Origin: Blastopirellula marina
GTDB lineage: Bacteria; Planctomycetota; Planctomycetia; Pirellulales; Pirellulaceae
Direction of reading: 5' to 3'
Length of the DNA: 64,000 nucleotides
Assembly (NCBI RefSeq): GCF_002967715.1
Contig: NZ_PUIA01000069.1
Location: forward strand, 62,001-126,000
Shown here: piece by piece, positions 8,456 through 16,546 of the stretch
How positions within the stretch are numbered: the first letter of the stretch is position 1
How the letters are laid out: every line of letters starts with the position of its first letter
Notes under the pieces: model-generated
The model's input: the letters and a program-made list of their open reading frames with translations, nothing else
What the model was told of the DNA's origin: nothing
Databases searched by the model: none
Program-made: the position numbers and the translations under genes

Positions 8456-8929
8456 TTATAGCTCGTTGGTGACAACCTTAGGGGACAGCACCGAAACGGC
8501 TTCCCCTTCTGCGTCGACGATCTTCATCGCCGGCTCGGCGGGAACTTCGCTGCTAGCAACGTCTTGGTCGACGTAAGGATTCACGACGACCTGTGGCTCC
8601 GGAATCGTGCGTTCGGCGACGTAGGTGACGCTCGGCGAGTACGACGAAATTGGGTAAGGGCTGATTCCGTAAGGAACGGCCACGTTATGCGAGTAGTAAA
8701 CCGGTGGGTGCATCGCGTAGTAAGGGGGCATCGGCAGATAGCCTAGCGAGCGATTGAGCGAGTAAGGGCCCCACGACCAACGATTGCCATACCCCAGGCC
8801 ACAGTTGTTTCCGAAGCCGACCGATGAGGTACTATGGACGATGATGTTACCATCGGCCATCGCTTCGCGAGTGGAAATCAAACCTGCGGTCATAGCCGCA
8901 GCCAACAGCACCAGGATTACCTTGCGCAT
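8456..8929 (-). CDS. Secreted Tyr/Pro-rich protein, function unknown
   Basis: A 157-residue protein with a Sec signal peptide (MRKVILVLLAAAMTAGLIS, cleavage probably after AMA near residue 26). The mature chain starts with a Gly/Asn/Trp-rich stretch (GFGNNCGLGYGNRWSWG) and a Tyr/Pro-rich centre (PMPPYYAMHPPVYYSH), and ends in an acidic, Val-rich tail. No domain is recognised. The composition suggests a small structural envelope protein. The start at 8929 is set by the signal peptide, with a GGTGCTCTGAG leader. Confidence 0.75.
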   Translation of the reverse strand: MRKVILVLLAAAMTAGLISTREAMADGNIIVHSTSSVGFGNNCGLGYGNRWSWGPYSLNRSLGYLPMPPYYAMHPPVYYSHNVAVPYGISPYPISSYSPSVTYVAERTIPEPQVVVNPYVDQDVASSEVPAEPAMKIVDAEGEAVSVLSPKVVTNEL

Positions 8930-9045
8930 CTCAGAGCACCTTGCGTGATCAATCCGAAGAACCCGTCCTTGGTAATTCAATCCTTATTATTTCACCCTAA
9001 TTACGCCCCCAGACGAACGCAAATTCATTTGCTGGTTTTGAACAA

Positions 9046-10185
9046 GTGCCCACTTCCCCGACAGATCTGACTTCTTTGATCCGTGACGAGGCCCACCAGT
9101 TGGGCTTCTCGGCGATTGGCATTTGCCCGGCAGTTACCCCCACCGGATTGCATCGCTTTCACGACTGGCTCGACGCCGGCTACGCAGGCCAAATGCAGTA
9201 CCTGGAAGACCGCCGCGACGCCTACGCCCACCCCAAACACGTGCTGGAAGGGGTACAGAGCATCGTCATGCTGGCCCTCAATTACAAAAGCCAGCCCATT
9301 CCGCCGCTGGCCCCAGGGCAGGGGAGGGTGTCGCGGTATGCATTCGGCGAGCTCGACTACCACGACTGGATCCATGCTCGGCTCAAACTGTTAAAGAAGG
9401 CGATCGCCCAGTGGGAGCCTGAGGCCAGCGTTCGCGGCGTGGTCGATACGGCTCCTCTTCTAGAGCGGGAATTCGCCCAGCTGGCCGGCCTCGGCTGGAT
9501 TGGCAAGAACACGATGCTGCTCAACAAGCAACTCGGCAGCCTGTTCTTTCTCGCCGCGATATTGATCGACCGAGAACTGGATTACGACGAACCTCACAGC
9601 GCCAGCCACTGTGGGACATGCACGGCGTGCCTGAGTGCCTGCCCGACCGACGCGTTTCCCAAGCCTGGCGTGCTCGATGCGACGCGATGCATCTCGTACC
9701 TGACAATTGAGCTGCGCGACGAAATCCCTGTCGAGCTTCGCAACGACATGCACGACTGGGTCTTCGGATGCGATGTTTGCCAGGATGTTTGCCCATGGAA
9801 CAACAAGTCGCCCGCCTCGTCGCACGCGGCCTTCTTTCCAGCCAGCGAACGGGCACCACTCGATCTCCGCACACTGTACACGATGACCGACGACGACTTT
9901 CGCGATCACTTCCGAAAGACGCCGCTCTGGCGAACGAAGCGCCGCGGCATCCTGCGCAACGCGGCGATCGTGCTAGGCAATCAGCCCCATACCGACAATC
10001 TGCCAGCACTCTCACGCGGACTAAGCGACGCAGAGTGGCTCGTCCGCGGGGCCTCGGCCTGGGCGTTGGGCAAGCACCATTTCCCGGAAGCGTTGCAGCA
10101 GTTATCGCAGCGGCAGCCGGTTGAAGAGAACGAACACGTTCAGCGCGAAATCAACCAGGCATTGGCTAACCAGCCGAGCAATTGA
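9046..10185 (+). CDS. queG: Epoxyqueuosine reductase QueG
   Basis: A cobalamin- and Fe-S-dependent reductase for the last step of queuosine synthesis, epoxyqueuosine to queuosine in tRNA. Visible: VVDTAPLLER with the catalytic-type Asp134, GWIGKNT, ferredoxin motif one CGTCTACLSACP (Cys189, 192, 195, 199), motif two CDVCQDVCPW (Cys242, 245, 249) and Cys215 between them. A HEAT-like C-terminal region follows (RGASAWALGKHH). The length of 379 matches the family. The start is GTG 9046 with no clear Shine-Dalgarno. The last 20 bp overlap the end of the convergent dus gene. Confidence 0.95.
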   Translation: MPTSPTDLTSLIRDEAHQLGFSAIGICPAVTPTGLHRFHDWLDAGYAGQMQYLEDRRDAYAHPKHVLEGVQSIVMLALNYKSQPIPPLAPGQGRVSRYAFGELDYHDWIHARLKLLKKAIAQWEPEASVRGVVDTAPLLEREFAQLAGLGWIGKNTMLLNKQLGSLFFLAAILIDRELDYDEPHSASHCGTCTACLSACPTDAFPKPGVLDATRCISYLTIELRDEIPVELRNDMHDWVFGCDVCQDVCPWNNKSPASSHAAFFPASERAPLDLRTLYTMTDDDFRDHFRKTPLWRTKRRGILRNAAIVLGNQPHTDNLPALSRGLSDAEWLVRGASAWALGKHHFPEALQQLSQRQPVEENEHVQREINQALANQPSN

Positions 10186-11218
10186 CCTGTTTGTTGTGGA
10201 TATCAGCCGAGAGGTACAGCCCCGGCTGATCGACGGTATAGAACTCGTCGCGAATTGCTTCCCAGTCGGCCATCTCGCGGATACGAACGAACTTTGATCG
10301 TACGTCTTCTACTTGCGGATGCAAGAACGAATACTTCACACCGAACTTACGAAAGTTGGTCATTGCCTTGCTTTCGCCGTACAGTTCGACCACCAGCCGC
10401 AGATGCTCCTCGATGATCTCGAGTTGCTCGAACGTGGTTGGCGGTGGAGGCAGAGGCAGGCCCGCAGCCAAGGCCCGGGCCTGTTGGAAGATCCACGGAT
10501 TGCCAATCGCACCCCGCGCGACAGTCACGCCGTCGACACCGGTCTCGTTGATCATGTCGAAGCAGTCTTGAGCCGAGAACAAGTCGCCGCTGCCTAGGAT
10601 CGTGCGGTCGCCGACGTGCCGCTTTACTTCTGCCAGGAACTCCCAGCGACTGGGTCCGATGTAACGCTGCTCGACCGTGCGGCCATGCACCGTGATGGCA
10701 TCCACTCCGATCTCGAACGCACCATCCAGAATCTCGAAAAACTTGTCGCGGCTTTCTGGGGTGTCGTCGATCCCACGACGCATCTTCACCGTTAGCGGCA
10801 TCTCGCTGGGAACGACTTCTCGCGTGCGGCGTACGATGTCGAGGGCCACGTCCGGCTGGCTCAAATGGAACCCGCCACGGCAACGCCCTAATACCTTCTT
10901 TACCGGGCAGCCGAAGTTGATGTCGATCACATCAAAGCCAGCTTCCACTAGCTTGGCAGCACCAGCAGCAAACTGCTCTGGCTCGGCCCCCATCAACTGC
11001 CCCCCGACTGGGTGTTCTTCGTCGGCAATTGACAGGAAGTGGCGATTTTTTTTCCGGTCGTTCAGCTCGACCAGGAACTTGTCGAGCATCACTTCGCAGA
11101 TGGTATAGGAGGCACCCATACGACGCGCGATGACGCGCATCGACATATCGCTGTATCCAGAAAGAGCAGCTTGTACGAGCGGGAAATCAAGCTCTAAATT
11201 GCCAAGTCGTAGGGCCAT
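10166..11218 (-). CDS. Second, divergent tRNA-dihydrouridine synthase family protein
   Basis: A 350-residue Dus homologue with the flavin TIM barrel: QAALSGYSDMSMR at the N-terminus, DINFGCPVKKV with the catalytic Cys, AITVHGRTVEQRY, GSGDLFSAQDC and GVTVARGAIGNPW. It departs from the normal pattern after the active site: the usual GxxLL becomes GGFHLSQPD, and a RCR sequence precedes it. tRNA specificity is therefore uncertain. Its 3' end overlaps queG by 20 bp, so two tRNA-modification genes converge here. The start at 11218 matches the family N-terminus. Confidence 0.88.
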   Translation of the reverse strand: MALRLGNLELDFPLVQAALSGYSDMSMRVIARRMGASYTICEVMLDKFLVELNDRKKNRHFLSIADEEHPVGGQLMGAEPEQFAAGAAKLVEAGFDVIDINFGCPVKKVLGRCRGGFHLSQPDVALDIVRRTREVVPSEMPLTVKMRRGIDDTPESRDKFFEILDGAFEIGVDAITVHGRTVEQRYIGPSRWEFLAEVKRHVGDRTILGSGDLFSAQDCFDMINETGVDGVTVARGAIGNPWIFQQARALAAGLPLPPPPTTFEQLEIIEEHLRLVVELYGESKAMTNFRKFGVKYSFLHPQVEDVRSKFVRIREMADWEAIRDEFYTVDQPGLYLSADIHNKQVNCSAG

Positions 11219-11553
11219 AGGGCCGTTAATACCTCGAAAATCGATTCAACCGGTGCCGTTTATCACCAAGATATCAGCTGTGCCGCCAGCGAATAGTGTG
11301 ACTTTCCGCCAACTATTGATATTTGCATCAAGAGAATGTTTTCGCGCACCGAGGAATTTTTGAACTTCAGTAAAGGCCGCCCATTGGGTGGTCGATAAGT
11401 GCTCATATAGAACTGTTTCATGAACTGAATTACCCCAGCCAGAAACATTCGTGAGCACACGTCGCTGGTTCCTGAGATCACCAGCGACGATGAAGGGGTC
11501 GAATGGTTACCTGCCCCAACCGTTCGGCCCCGTTTTTATTTCTTGGTCTGATC
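11219..11553. other. Intergenic region with hairpin after zwf
   Basis: 335 bp between zwf and the second dus gene. It holds a perfect 10-bp stem, CGTCGCTGGT (11460-11469) with ACCAGCGACG (11480-11489), about 65-95 nt past the zwf stop, which could end the zwf transcript although no T-run follows. A 70-codon minus-strand frame (11246-11458) has no ribosome site or known motif and is not called. I see nothing else. Confidence 0.5.
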
Positions 11554-12999
11554 TTAGTGCAGAATAGGGCAGACGTCGAACCATTGCCGGCCATGCTCGG
11601 CCATCCAGTCGTTCGATTCGTTTGGTCCCCAGTAGCCGGTCTCGTACAGGTGCAGTGTCGGGGCCTTCTCACTTCGCCAGGTCTGGATGATCGGGTCGAT
11701 GATCCCCCAGGCCAATTCCACTTCGTCGCTGCGTGCAAACAGGCTGGCATCCCCTTGGATCGCATCCAATAGCAATCGCTGGTACGCGTCGGGCATTTCC
11801 CCCTGAAACTCTTTGCAGAAGCGAAAGTCCAGCGGGCTGGTGCGTGTCATCATGCCTGAGTCAGGCACCTTGGTCTGGATCTGCAGCTGCAAACCTTCCG
11901 CAGGTTGAATCTGCATCACCAGGCGACATGCGTCCACGTATGATTTCTGACCGAAGAGCGAGTGGGGTGGATGACGGTATTGAATGACGATCTGGGTCGT
12001 GCGACATGACATCCCTTTGCCGCTACGCAAATAGAACGGCACGCCATTCCAGCGCCAGTTATCAACCCACAGCCGCAGGGCAGCGAATGTTTCGGTCTGG
12101 CTGTCGCGCGGCACGCCTTCTTCCTGGCGGTAGCCGGCATACTGCCCGCGAAGCGTTTCATTGGCGATTTCCTCCGAGGCCATCGGGCGGATAGCCTGCA
12201 GGACCTTGACCTTTTCATCCCGCACCATGTCGGCGTCGAAGCGAACGGGAGCTTCCATTGCCGTGACCATCAGCAGTTGCAGCAGATGGTTTTGGAACAT
12301 GTCCCGCAGCACGCCGGCCTGATCGTAGTAACCGCCACGGCGTCCCACAACCACTTCTTCGGCCACGGTGATCTGAACGTGGTCGATGTAGTTGCGATTC
12401 CACAGTGGTTCAAAGATCGAGTTAGCAAACCGCATCACCATCAAGTTCTGAACTGTTTCTTTTCCCAGGTAGTGGTCGATGCGATAGACCATCTCTTCAG
12501 GGAAGACGCGATTGACGTCGGTGTTCAACTTCTTGGCCGTGCCCAGGTCGTAGCCGAATGGTTTTTCCAGCACGATACGTCGCGGGCCTTCTTCCTGATT
12601 CGCCAGGCCAGATTCTCCCAGCTTATCGATCGCAGCGATGTAAAGCCGTGGTGCCGTCGACAGGTAATAGACTCGCTCAGCCGGTCCCGCTTCCAGCTTT
12701 TCCAGCAGCCACTTCAGCCCTTGCAGGTCTTCCAACTGAGTCAGGTCGCCGGGGTGATAGTAGATGTTGGCGGCGAACTTGTTCCACGACTCTTCTTCAA
12801 ATTTCGAGTCGGTGAACTTCTGCGTGCTCTTCTTCAGTTCGTCCCGCCAGGCATCGTGCGAAAACTCGGTTCGCGACATGCCTACAATTCGCGTCCCTTC
12901 CGGCAGACGCTTCTTCTTGGAGAGCAGATACAGAGCCGGGATCAGCTTGCGACTGGTCAGATCCCCCGAAGCACCAAAGATGACTATTGTGTGAGACAT
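11554..12999 (-). CDS. zwf: Glucose-6-phosphate 1-dehydrogenase
   Basis: The first oxidative pentose phosphate enzyme, glucose-6-phosphate to 6-phosphogluconolactone with NADP+/NAD+. Visible motifs: the GASGDL dinucleotide fingerprint (residues 9-14), KPFGYDL, the RIDHYLGKE active-site motif with catalytic His, and RSGKGM near the C-terminal third. 481 residues is normal. ATG 12999 with AGGAATAG upstream is preferred over a longer frame that lacks homology. It is the last gene of a minus-strand carbon cluster with gnd and pfp; no 6-phosphogluconolactonase gene is in the window. Confidence 0.96.
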   Translation of the reverse strand: MSHTIVIFGASGDLTSRKLIPALYLLSKKKRLPEGTRIVGMSRTEFSHDAWRDELKKSTQKFTDSKFEEESWNKFAANIYYHPGDLTQLEDLQGLKWLLEKLEAGPAERVYYLSTAPRLYIAAIDKLGESGLANQEEGPRRIVLEKPFGYDLGTAKKLNTDVNRVFPEEMVYRIDHYLGKETVQNLMVMRFANSIFEPLWNRNYIDHVQITVAEEVVVGRRGGYYDQAGVLRDMFQNHLLQLLMVTAMEAPVRFDADMVRDEKVKVLQAIRPMASEEIANETLRGQYAGYRQEEGVPRDSQTETFAALRLWVDNWRWNGVPFYLRSGKGMSCRTTQIVIQYRHPPHSLFGQKSYVDACRLVMQIQPAEGLQLQIQTKVPDSGMMTRTSPLDFRFCKEFQGEMPDAYQRLLLDAIQGDASLFARSDEVELAWGIIDPIIQTWRSEKAPTLHLYETGYWGPNESNDWMAEHGRQWFDVCPILH

Positions 13000-13164
13000 G
13001 GCTATTCCTGTTCCATGCACCGCGGCGTGTCGGGAAAAGCCCCAAGGTCGCCAACAGCACGAATACGCGACTGTCTTACTTCTCACGAGCCGACACAAGC
13101 GGCTTACGCCATGTCGGCCCATTATGCCCGGTCGGCTGCTGGGCAATAACCCCGAAACTGGGGC

Positions 13165-13950
13165 CTAAAATCGCATCGCCGTAAAACCGCCGTCGACGTA
13201 CACGGTGGCACCGGTGACAAAGCTGCCGGCGGCTTGCGATAACAGCAGGATCGAGGTGCCGACCAGTTCTTCCGGTTCGCCGAAGCGAGCCATCGGCGTT
13301 TGGCCGATGATGTTATCGACCCGCTGTTTATCCAGGATCTTACGGTTCTGCTCGGCTGGGAAGAAGCCAGGGCAGAGCGTATTGAATCGCACCCCTTGGG
13401 TCGCATATTCGCGAGCCAAGTTCTTGGTCAGGTTCTCGACGGCCGCTTTCGATGCCGAGTAGGCGAACACTCGCGAGAGCGGCAAGTGAGCCGTCACGCT
13501 ACCAATGTTCAGCACCGCGCCCCCTTGCTTCTGCTTGGCCATCGTCGGGGCGAAAGCCTGGCATGCCAGGTGAGTGCCGGTCAGATTGGTGTCGATGACG
13601 CGCTGCCAATCTTCGTCGGTGATCTCTTCGTAAGGAACCGAAGAGTTCACGCCGGCACAGTTGACCAACATGTCGACCCGCCCGTATTTCTCCAGGCACT
13701 TATCACGCAGTTCGGCCAGCGAATCGCGTGAGAGAGTATCTGCGGCGATGAACTCGGCTTTGCCGCCGGCAGCGGAGATTCGCTTGGCACGGCTTTCACC
13801 GCGTTCGGGATTCATCCCACTAACCACCACGGTAGCGCCGGCAGAGGCCAGGCCTTCGGCGATGGCACCACCCAGGACTCCAGATGCCCCGATAACGACG
13901 GCAACTTGACCATCGAGTCCGAACATTTTGGTGAGGAAATCAGTTGCCAT
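13165..13950 (-). CDS. SDR family oxidoreductase (sugar acid dehydrogenase-like)
   Basis: A 261-residue short-chain dehydrogenase. It has the cofactor loop GASGVLGGA (about 21-29), the NCAG motif, the catalytic Ser in NIGSVTA and YSASK, and ends in VDGGFTAMRF. The PGFFPAEQNRKIL segment is of a kind I associate with SDR-type mannonate/gluconate oxidoreductases, so a sugar-acid substrate is plausible but not shown. It lies between gnd and zwf, in the place where pgl is often found in other bacteria, but it is not a lactonase. Confidence 0.85.
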   Translation of the reverse strand: MATDFLTKMFGLDGQVAVVIGASGVLGGAIAEGLASAGATVVVSGMNPERGESRAKRISAAGGKAEFIAADTLSRDSLAELRDKCLEKYGRVDMLVNCAGVNSSVPYEEITDEDWQRVIDTNLTGTHLACQAFAPTMAKQKQGGAVLNIGSVTAHLPLSRVFAYSASKAAVENLTKNLAREYATQGVRFNTLCPGFFPAEQNRKILDKQRVDNIIGQTPMARFGEPEELVGTSILLLSQAAGSFVTGATVYVDGGFTAMRF

Positions 13951-13976
13951 TGCTCGCGATCGATCTTTTTCTACAA

Positions 13977-14003
13977 CTCCCAGGCACCCAAACGGCCTGG
14001 GAG
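13977..14003 (-). terminator. Hairpin between gnd and the SDR gene
   Basis: CTCCCAGGC and GCCTGGGAG form a perfect 9-bp stem with a 9-nt loop, 47-73 nt past the gnd stop. On the minus strand it is followed by TTGTAGAAAAA rather than a full T-run. It may be a partial terminator or processing site that sets gnd and SDR/zwf levels apart. Confidence 0.45.
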
Positions 14004-14049
14004 TTTGTGGCAGGAGAGTTAGAAATGTAAATCGGCTAGCTAGAGGCGA

Positions 14050-15495
14050 TTAGGACTTTGGCTCGCGACGACGCTGCAGCCATTCGGCATGGAAGGTTCC
14101 TTCCTTGTCGATTCGCTGGAACGTGTGAGCACCGAAGTAATCGCGTTGGGCTTGCAGCAGGTTGGCTGGCAGTCGTGCGTTGCGGTACCCATCGTAGTAG
14201 GCCAAAGCACCAGCGAATGCTGGGGTCGGAACACCCAGGTCGATGGCCGTTTTGACCACGGCTCGCCAGCCGTCTTGTCCCTTGGTAACCGCCTCCGTGA
14301 AGTACGGATCCAAGAGGAGGTTTTCGAGGTTCGCGTCTTTGTCAAACGCTTCCTTGATGCGATCGAGGAACTGGGCACGAATGATACAGCCACCACGCCA
14401 CAAGAGGGCACAGTCGCCGTAGTTCAGGTCCCAATCATGCTCGGCCGAAGCGGCTTGCAACTGCACGAAACCTTGAGCGTAGCTGCACAGCTTCGAGGCG
14501 TATAATGCTTCGCGAACTTGTTCGATGAACTTGGCACGATCTTCGGAAGTCTTGCCGCTGGGGCCGGTCAGCACCTTGCTGGCACGAACGCGGGCTTCCT
14601 TGGCAGCCGACAAACCACGAGCATACACAGCCGTGGTTACCAGGGTGCTAGGCACGCCCAGGTCCAGAGCTAGTTGGCTCATCCACTTGCCGGTCCCCTT
14701 GGCACCAGCGACGTCCAGGATCTTGTCGACCAGGTAGCCATCGCCGTCGTCATCTTTCACGCTGAAGATGTCGCGGGTGATTTCGATCAGGTAGCTTTGC
14801 AGGTCACCGCTGTTCCATTGATCGAAGACGTCGTACAGTTCGTCGTTGGTCAGCCCCAGACCGTGCTTCAGCAGGAAGTAGGCTTCACAGATCAACTGCA
14901 TGTCACCATACTCGATGCCGTTGTGCACCATCTTCACGTAGTGACCGGCACCACGAGGACCAACCCATTCGCAGCAAGGAATGTCTTCGTTCGGTCCCAC
15001 CTTGGCGGAAATGGCCTGGAAGATTTCCTTGATGTGCGGCCAGGCAGCTTCGCTACCACCGGGCATCAAGCTGGGGCCCTTCAACGCCCCTTCTTCTCCG
15101 CCGGAAACACCGGAACCAACAAACAGCAGGCCCTTTTCTTCGACGTATTTGGTACGACGTTCGGTGTCGGCGTAGTGGGTGTTACCGCCGTCGATGATGA
15201 TGTCGCCTGGTTCCATCAAAGGAAGCAGTTCTTCGATCACGGCGTCGACCGCTGGCCCGGCTTTGATCAGCATCATGATCTTACGAGGACGCTTCAGCGA
15301 AGCGACCATCGTTTTCAAGTCGTGGCAACCGACAAACTGCTTGCCGGCGGCACGACCTTGAATGAATTCATCCGTTTTCTCGGTAGTTCGATTGTAGACG
15401 GCTACCTTGTAACCGCGGCTTTCGACGTTCAGGGCCAGGTTTTCGCCCATCACGGCGAGACCAATCAAACCAAAATCGCAGGAAGCATCGGACAT
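14050..15495 (-). CDS. gnd: 6-phosphogluconate dehydrogenase (decarboxylating)
   Basis: Converts 6-phosphogluconate to ribulose-5-phosphate with release of CO2. The N-terminal Rossmann segment IGLAVMGENLALN, the NRTTEK NADP-binding loop, GVSGGEEGA, the catalytic KMVHNGIEYGDMQ and the C-terminal QAQRDYFGAHTF are all present. 481 residues and the long C-terminal all-alpha domain identify the decarboxylating, dimeric class rather than the short NAD class. It is cotranscribed or closely spaced with pfp, the HAD gene, SDR and zwf. Confidence 0.97.
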   Translation of the reverse strand: MSDASCDFGLIGLAVMGENLALNVESRGYKVAVYNRTTEKTDEFIQGRAAGKQFVGCHDLKTMVASLKRPRKIMMLIKAGPAVDAVIEELLPLMEPGDIIIDGGNTHYADTERRTKYVEEKGLLFVGSGVSGGEEGALKGPSLMPGGSEAAWPHIKEIFQAISAKVGPNEDIPCCEWVGPRGAGHYVKMVHNGIEYGDMQLICEAYFLLKHGLGLTNDELYDVFDQWNSGDLQSYLIEITRDIFSVKDDDGDGYLVDKILDVAGAKGTGKWMSQLALDLGVPSTLVTTAVYARGLSAAKEARVRASKVLTGPSGKTSEDRAKFIEQVREALYASKLCSYAQGFVQLQAASAEHDWDLNYGDCALLWRGGCIIRAQFLDRIKEAFDKDANLENLLLDPYFTEAVTKGQDGWRAVVKTAIDLGVPTPAFAGALAYYDGYRNARLPANLLQAQRDYFGAHTFQRIDKEGTFHAEWLQRRREPKS

Positions 15496-15541
15496 GATGT
15501 TTCTTTCCTCTGAGAATTAACGGGAATCAGTTGTACTGTTA

Positions 15542-15572
15542 GTCCCCTCTCCCTTGGGAAGGGAGAGGGGAC
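15542..15572. repeat. Palindromic CCCTCTCCC repeat, copy 1
   Basis: GTCCCCTCTCCCTT and AAGGGAGAGGGGAC form a perfect 14-bp stem around GGG. It lies between the HAD gene and gnd. A related palindrome with the same CCCTCTCCC/GGGAGAGGG core sits at 26855-26877, so this is a dispersed extragenic element rather than a gene-specific terminator. Confidence 0.65.
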
Positions 15573-15616
15573 AAGAGATGGACGCGGTGCGAGGTTATGC
15601 CGCCTCGGTTGATTAC

Positions 15617-16486
15617 TTAGCCGACAACAGGCCAGCTTGGCTTTTCTGGCAGGTAGCGATCGAATTCTTCGAGCAATGCCTTTTGGTAATCGCCAGCGAA
15701 TTCGAGATTCAGGAACTTATCAATTCCTTCGTCGTAGAATCGCTTCCAGCTGTTTTCTTCGTCGCCTGGGTTGATCGGATAAAACAAGCAGTCGTTAGCA
15801 ACGGCTGCTTTGTAGTCGCCAGGAGCATCGCCAATCATCAGCGTTTGGTTTGGCTTGTACTTGGTCGCGTTGGTCAACGTTTCCTTCTTGTTGCCAGCCT
15901 CCTGGCCGCAAATTTCGGTCACGAACTGACGGATGTCGTGCTCTTCCCATTCGTCGTTCAGAGCGTCGTTTGGCGTGGCCGAAACGACCAGCATGTCGGC
16001 CTTGCCGGTCAGCTTTTCCAGGCACTTACGAACCGAAGGGAAGGGGGCCACGCCGCGAACCATGCCGGCGACCGTTTCGTTAACGGCCTTCGACCACTTC
16101 AGGCAGTGGGCCAGATCTGGGTCGTTCGACTCGGCGACCTTGGCTTCCAGTGCGGGGTTACCCAGCTTGGTTTCTTCGGCGATCCACTTGGTCAACGAAG
16201 CAGGGATTTCGATCTTCGCGCCACGTTCGATCACTTCTGGACGCTTCTGCAGCCATTCCAGCGTTTCGACCAGAGCCGGAAAGCGGTTGATGCCGCGGCT
16301 CTTGGAGTACAGATTGACGAACTCGGCGGCTTCGCGAGCGTACTTGCTGACGCCTTGCAGTTCGTAGTAGTTGATGATGTTCGGAATGAAGCATTCTTTG
16401 TGCTTCAGTTCCATCGTGTCGAAGACGCAACCATCCGAGTCGATGCCGACAAGAAACTCTTGCTTCGGTTCAATCTGATAGACCAT
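15617..16486 (-). CDS. HAD superfamily hydrolase
   Basis: A 289-residue phosphatase-type protein. HAD motif I is GIDSDGCVFDT with Asp16 and Asp18, motif II is VVSATP, and motif IV is MIGDAPGDYKAA. A long helical cap of about 130 residues lies between motifs I and II. The substrate is unknown. Its position directly after pfp and before gnd suggests a sugar phosphate or a damaged sugar-phosphate by-product. There is no signal peptide, so it acts in the cytoplasm. Confidence 0.85.
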   Translation of the reverse strand: MVYQIEPKQEFLVGIDSDGCVFDTMELKHKECFIPNIINYYELQGVSKYAREAAEFVNLYSKSRGINRFPALVETLEWLQKRPEVIERGAKIEIPASLTKWIAEETKLGNPALEAKVAESNDPDLAHCLKWSKAVNETVAGMVRGVAPFPSVRKCLEKLTGKADMLVVSATPNDALNDEWEEHDIRQFVTEICGQEAGNKKETLTNATKYKPNQTLMIGDAPGDYKAAVANDCLFYPINPGDEENSWKRFYDEGIDKFLNLEFAGDYQKALLEEFDRYLPEKPSWPVVG

Positions 16487-16546
16487 GGTCGTTCGTTCTC
16501 GCTACTTTCGGTTGATGGTTGATGTGGGTGTGAAGTCGACGCGATG

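Noticed and set aside
11246-11458. Minus-strand 70-codon frame between zwf and dus
   Set aside because: No Shine-Dalgarno or motif, and the region looks like a plain intergenic spacer.
15542-15572. Reading the GTCCCCTCTCCC palindrome as the terminator of the HAD gene
   Set aside because: No T-run on either strand, and a related copy lies far away at 26855, so it is treated as a repeat.
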